This document shows, one piece after another, positions 6,429 through 7,912 of a DNA stretch of 7,912 bases (positions are counted from its first letter, which is position 1; each line of letters begins with the position of its first letter). Source of the DNA: an uncultured Oscillospiraceae bacterium. GTDB lineage: Bacteria; Bacillota; Clostridia; Oscillospirales; Acutalibacteraceae. The notes beneath the pieces are model-generated. The model searched no databases. It saw only the letters and a program-made list of their open reading frames with translations, and had not been told where the DNA came from. The translations under genes and the position numbers were made by a program. Location: NCBI GenBank assembly GCA_900550315.1, contig URRK01000071.1:1-7912 (forward strand), written 5' to 3'.

Positions 6429-6474
6429 AACAATAAATTGCGCGGCTAAACCCACCCAAAACTGGCAAAGCAAA

Positions 6475-6520
6475 GCACCCGGCAGCCTAACTAATTAGGC
6501 TGCCGGGTGCGCTTTTTTAT
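6475..6520 (+). terminator. Very strong intrinsic terminator, 16-bp perfect stem
   Basis: GCACCCGGCAGCCTAA (6475-6490) is the exact reverse complement of 6495-6510, with a CTAA loop, followed on the plus strand by GCTTTTTTAT. On the minus strand the tail is TTTGCTTTG, weaker but possibly functional for the GH-A gene. It is the clearest terminator in the window. Confidence 0.9.
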
Positions 6521-6563
6521 TGCGGGCAAGGCTGCAAAACAGCCGCCGCCCTTTACCTTTTTT

Positions 6564-6589
6564 GCGGCGTTACCGCCGCTTTTTAATTT
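6564..6589 (+). terminator. Intrinsic terminator guarding the 3' end of the right-hand gene
   Basis: GCGGCG (6564-6569), loop TTAC, CGCCGC (6574-6579), then TTTTTAATTT. It works only for plus-strand transcripts, because the minus-strand tail is an A run. It would stop readthrough from the GH2 side about 40 bp before antisense transcription would enter the right-hand gene. A small GGCTG/CAGCC hairpin lies just upstream at 6530-6544. Confidence 0.7.
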
Positions 6590-6629
6590 AACCTTTTTAG
6601 CTTACTCTAAAAGCCTAACCCCAAAGAGC

Positions 6630-7912
6630 TTACCCTTTTACCGAGGTGTAAACAATTACCGAGGCGGCGGGTGCAATATCTACCAGCTTATTCTGCACAT
6701 TTACAAAGGTGCGGTCGGCGTCGGCCAAACGAGCCGCCGTAGTGGGCTCCCTTGTAGTAACCTGCTCACAGTGGCGATAAAGCGTTTTGCCAATTACCTT
6801 TTCAAGGTCAATTTTAATAGGCATATCTTCGGTCGTGGCGTTTACAACGGTAATGGTCCAGTTGCCATCCTCCAGTTGTACGGCGCCAATGTAAAGGTCC
6901 ATTGTGTTTTCGTCTCTACCGGTGCTAGTTTGATAAACCGTGCCGTTTTTGTAGCCGTTGTAGCGGCTAAACAGGCTAATGGGGTAATAAGAGGCGCGCG
7001 GAATACTGGAAACAAACAGCGAGGGGCAGGTTCCGCAAACGTGAATACCGTTGTTAAACTCGCCACTGGTGTTGGTTTGGTCGGTCCACAGCTGGTCAAA
7101 AATCTGCCAAAGCGAAATATTATCAATACCCTTTTGCTGAGCAATAATTCCACCTACTACCGTTTGCAGTGAGGCCCAGCCACTGCCCTGCCCCAAATCG
7201 GATTTTTCGGAAACACAGAAAAATTCATCTACCCAGAACTCTTTGGTATCCCAAATCTTTTTCTCTTTTAACGAGCTGGAATAGGATTCAAACACCGGCT
7301 CAATTACATCGTAGTAAACATCGTTCGTTTCGTCGGATGTTTTAGGGTAAAAGTGCGCCGAATAAACATCAAACAAATCGGGGTCGCGCTCCACTACATA
7401 ACGCAATAGGCCGTTGCCGTGCTCAATAGAGCCTTGGTTGGGTCCCATGTGCTTAATGCCGTTGGCAACGCCGGAGCCACGCAAAATATTGTTGATTGTT
7501 TTGCATACAAACAAATACTCATCGGCTTCCAAGCCCTCCTGCTTATCGCTGCTGTATTTGTACGAAGGCTCGGTAAAGTACAGCAGGTGCGAAACATTGT
7601 GAATACCCTTAGCCTTTAAGGCCTTTAGGGTTTGCACAAAAAACTCGCCAAAACGCAGCGAAACCGTTGTTAAACGCTTAAACTCTTCGGTAATATTTTC
7701 ATCGGCAAAGGTTAGTTCTTTAACATTTTCCCACTTTTTGCCGGTGCCGGTTTGCAGGTACTCTTTGGCAACATACTTGCCCCAGGTGGCGGTTTCGCCG
7801 TATTTTTCGGCGCCGTCGCCGTACAAATAGCCAACCTCGTTAATGCTGCCTTTTTTGCGGTTGGTAGTAATAGACATAAAGTGCCAGCCAACCGACATCA
7901 CAACATTAATAT
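6630..7912 (-). CDS. Clan GH-A-like glycoside hydrolase, N-terminal part beyond the window
   Basis: Probably a retaining glycosidase with a TIM barrel and a C-terminal beta-sandwich; the exact family and substrate are not recognised. About 427 codons are readable and the frame is open at the right edge, starting in what looks like an inner barrel strand (INVVMSVGW). The GTG/ATG at 7901/7898 are therefore internal codons. Counting from 7901, HLLYFTEPSY holds Glu111 (7569-7571), in the place of the acid/base of the clan NEP motif but with Thr for Asn. FWVDEFF holds Glu226 (7224-7226), the likely nucleophile. ISLWQIFDQLW follows as strand eight. The last 90 or so residues (LYIGAVQLEDGNWTITVVNA onward) look like the beta-sandwich found after GH30, GH39 and arabinofuranosidase barrels. 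The gene converges on the GH2 gene. Any signal peptide would be in the missing part. Confidence 0.7.
   Translation of the reverse strand, partial: INVVMSVGWHFMSITTNRKKGSINEVGYLYGDGAEKYGETATWGKYVAKEYLQTGTGKKWENVKELTFADENITEEFKRLTTVSLRFGEFFVQTLKALKAKGIHNVSHLLYFTEPSYKYSSDKQEGLEADEYLFVCKTINNILRGSGVANGIKHMGPNQGSIEHGNGLLRYVVERDPDLFDVYSAHFYPKTSDETNDVYYDVIEPVFESYSSSLKEKKIWDTKEFWVDEFFCVSEKSDLGQGSGWASLQTVVGGIIAQQKGIDNISLWQIFDQLWTDQTNTSGEFNNGIHVCGTCPSLFVSSIPRASYYPISLFSRYNGYKNGTVYQTSTGRDENTMDLYIGAVQLEDGNWTITVVNATTEDMPIKIDLEKVIGKTLYRHCEQVTTREPTTAARLADADRTFVNVQNKLVDIAPAASVIVYTSVKG

Noticed and set aside
6164..6629. CRISPR array or repeat cluster in the hairpin-rich gap
   Set aside because: The inverted repeats differ from one another in sequence and length, with no constant direct repeat or regular spacer.
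6507..7172. 221-codon plus-strand open frame antisense to the right-hand glycosidase
   Set aside because: It begins inside a strong terminator region, runs through the T5 hairpin, and its content mirrors the opposite-strand gene; no family resemblance is seen.
7896..7901. GTG/ATG at 7901/7898 as the true start of the right-hand gene
   Set aside because: The frame is open to the window edge, the sequence starts in the middle of a barrel strand and no ribosome binding site is visible, so the gene is cut rather than complete.

Overview
The window looks like chromosomal DNA from a low-to-mid GC Gram-positive anaerobe, probably a gut-type member of the Clostridia. Strong GGAGG-type ribosome binding sites, a perfect sigma-A promoter, tandem ARG boxes of the ArgR/AhrC kind, and an arginine operon next to intracellular glycosidases support this. 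The lineage is an inference; there is no rRNA or marker gene here.

Left half, minus strand: an arginine biosynthesis operon, argG (3483 to 2254), argH (2227 to 851) and argC (854 running off the left edge). The genes are 26 bp apart (argG/argH) and overlap by 4 bp as ATGA (argH/argC). ArgG and ArgH turn citrulline plus aspartate into arginine and fumarate, and ArgC supplies the third step of the ornithine branch, so the rest of that branch probably lies beyond the left edge. Upstream of argG is a consensus TTGACA-17-TATAAT promoter covered by two ARG-box palindromes whose centres are 21 bp apart.

Middle: a 538-bp divergent intergenic region (3484-4021). Its argG side is AT-rich and carries repeated TGCAT elements. 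Its other side is GC-rich and forms a probable leader of about 265 nt, with competing inverted repeats, ahead of a plus-strand glycoside hydrolase family 2 gene (4022-6163, beta-mannosidase-like, no signal peptide).

Right: a 466-bp convergent gap (6164-6629) packed with hairpins, at least five of them terminator-like in the plus direction. It is followed by a minus-strand gene (6630 to beyond the right edge) for the C-terminal part of a clan GH-A-like glycosidase with a C-terminal beta-sandwich. The two glycosidases are convergent, so they do not share an operon, but both point to glycan use. I see no tRNA, rRNA, CRISPR array, insertion sequence or phage gene. Nothing here is clearly a new system; the best leads are the argG operator architecture, the structured leader of the GH2 gene, and the stacked hairpins between the glycosidases.
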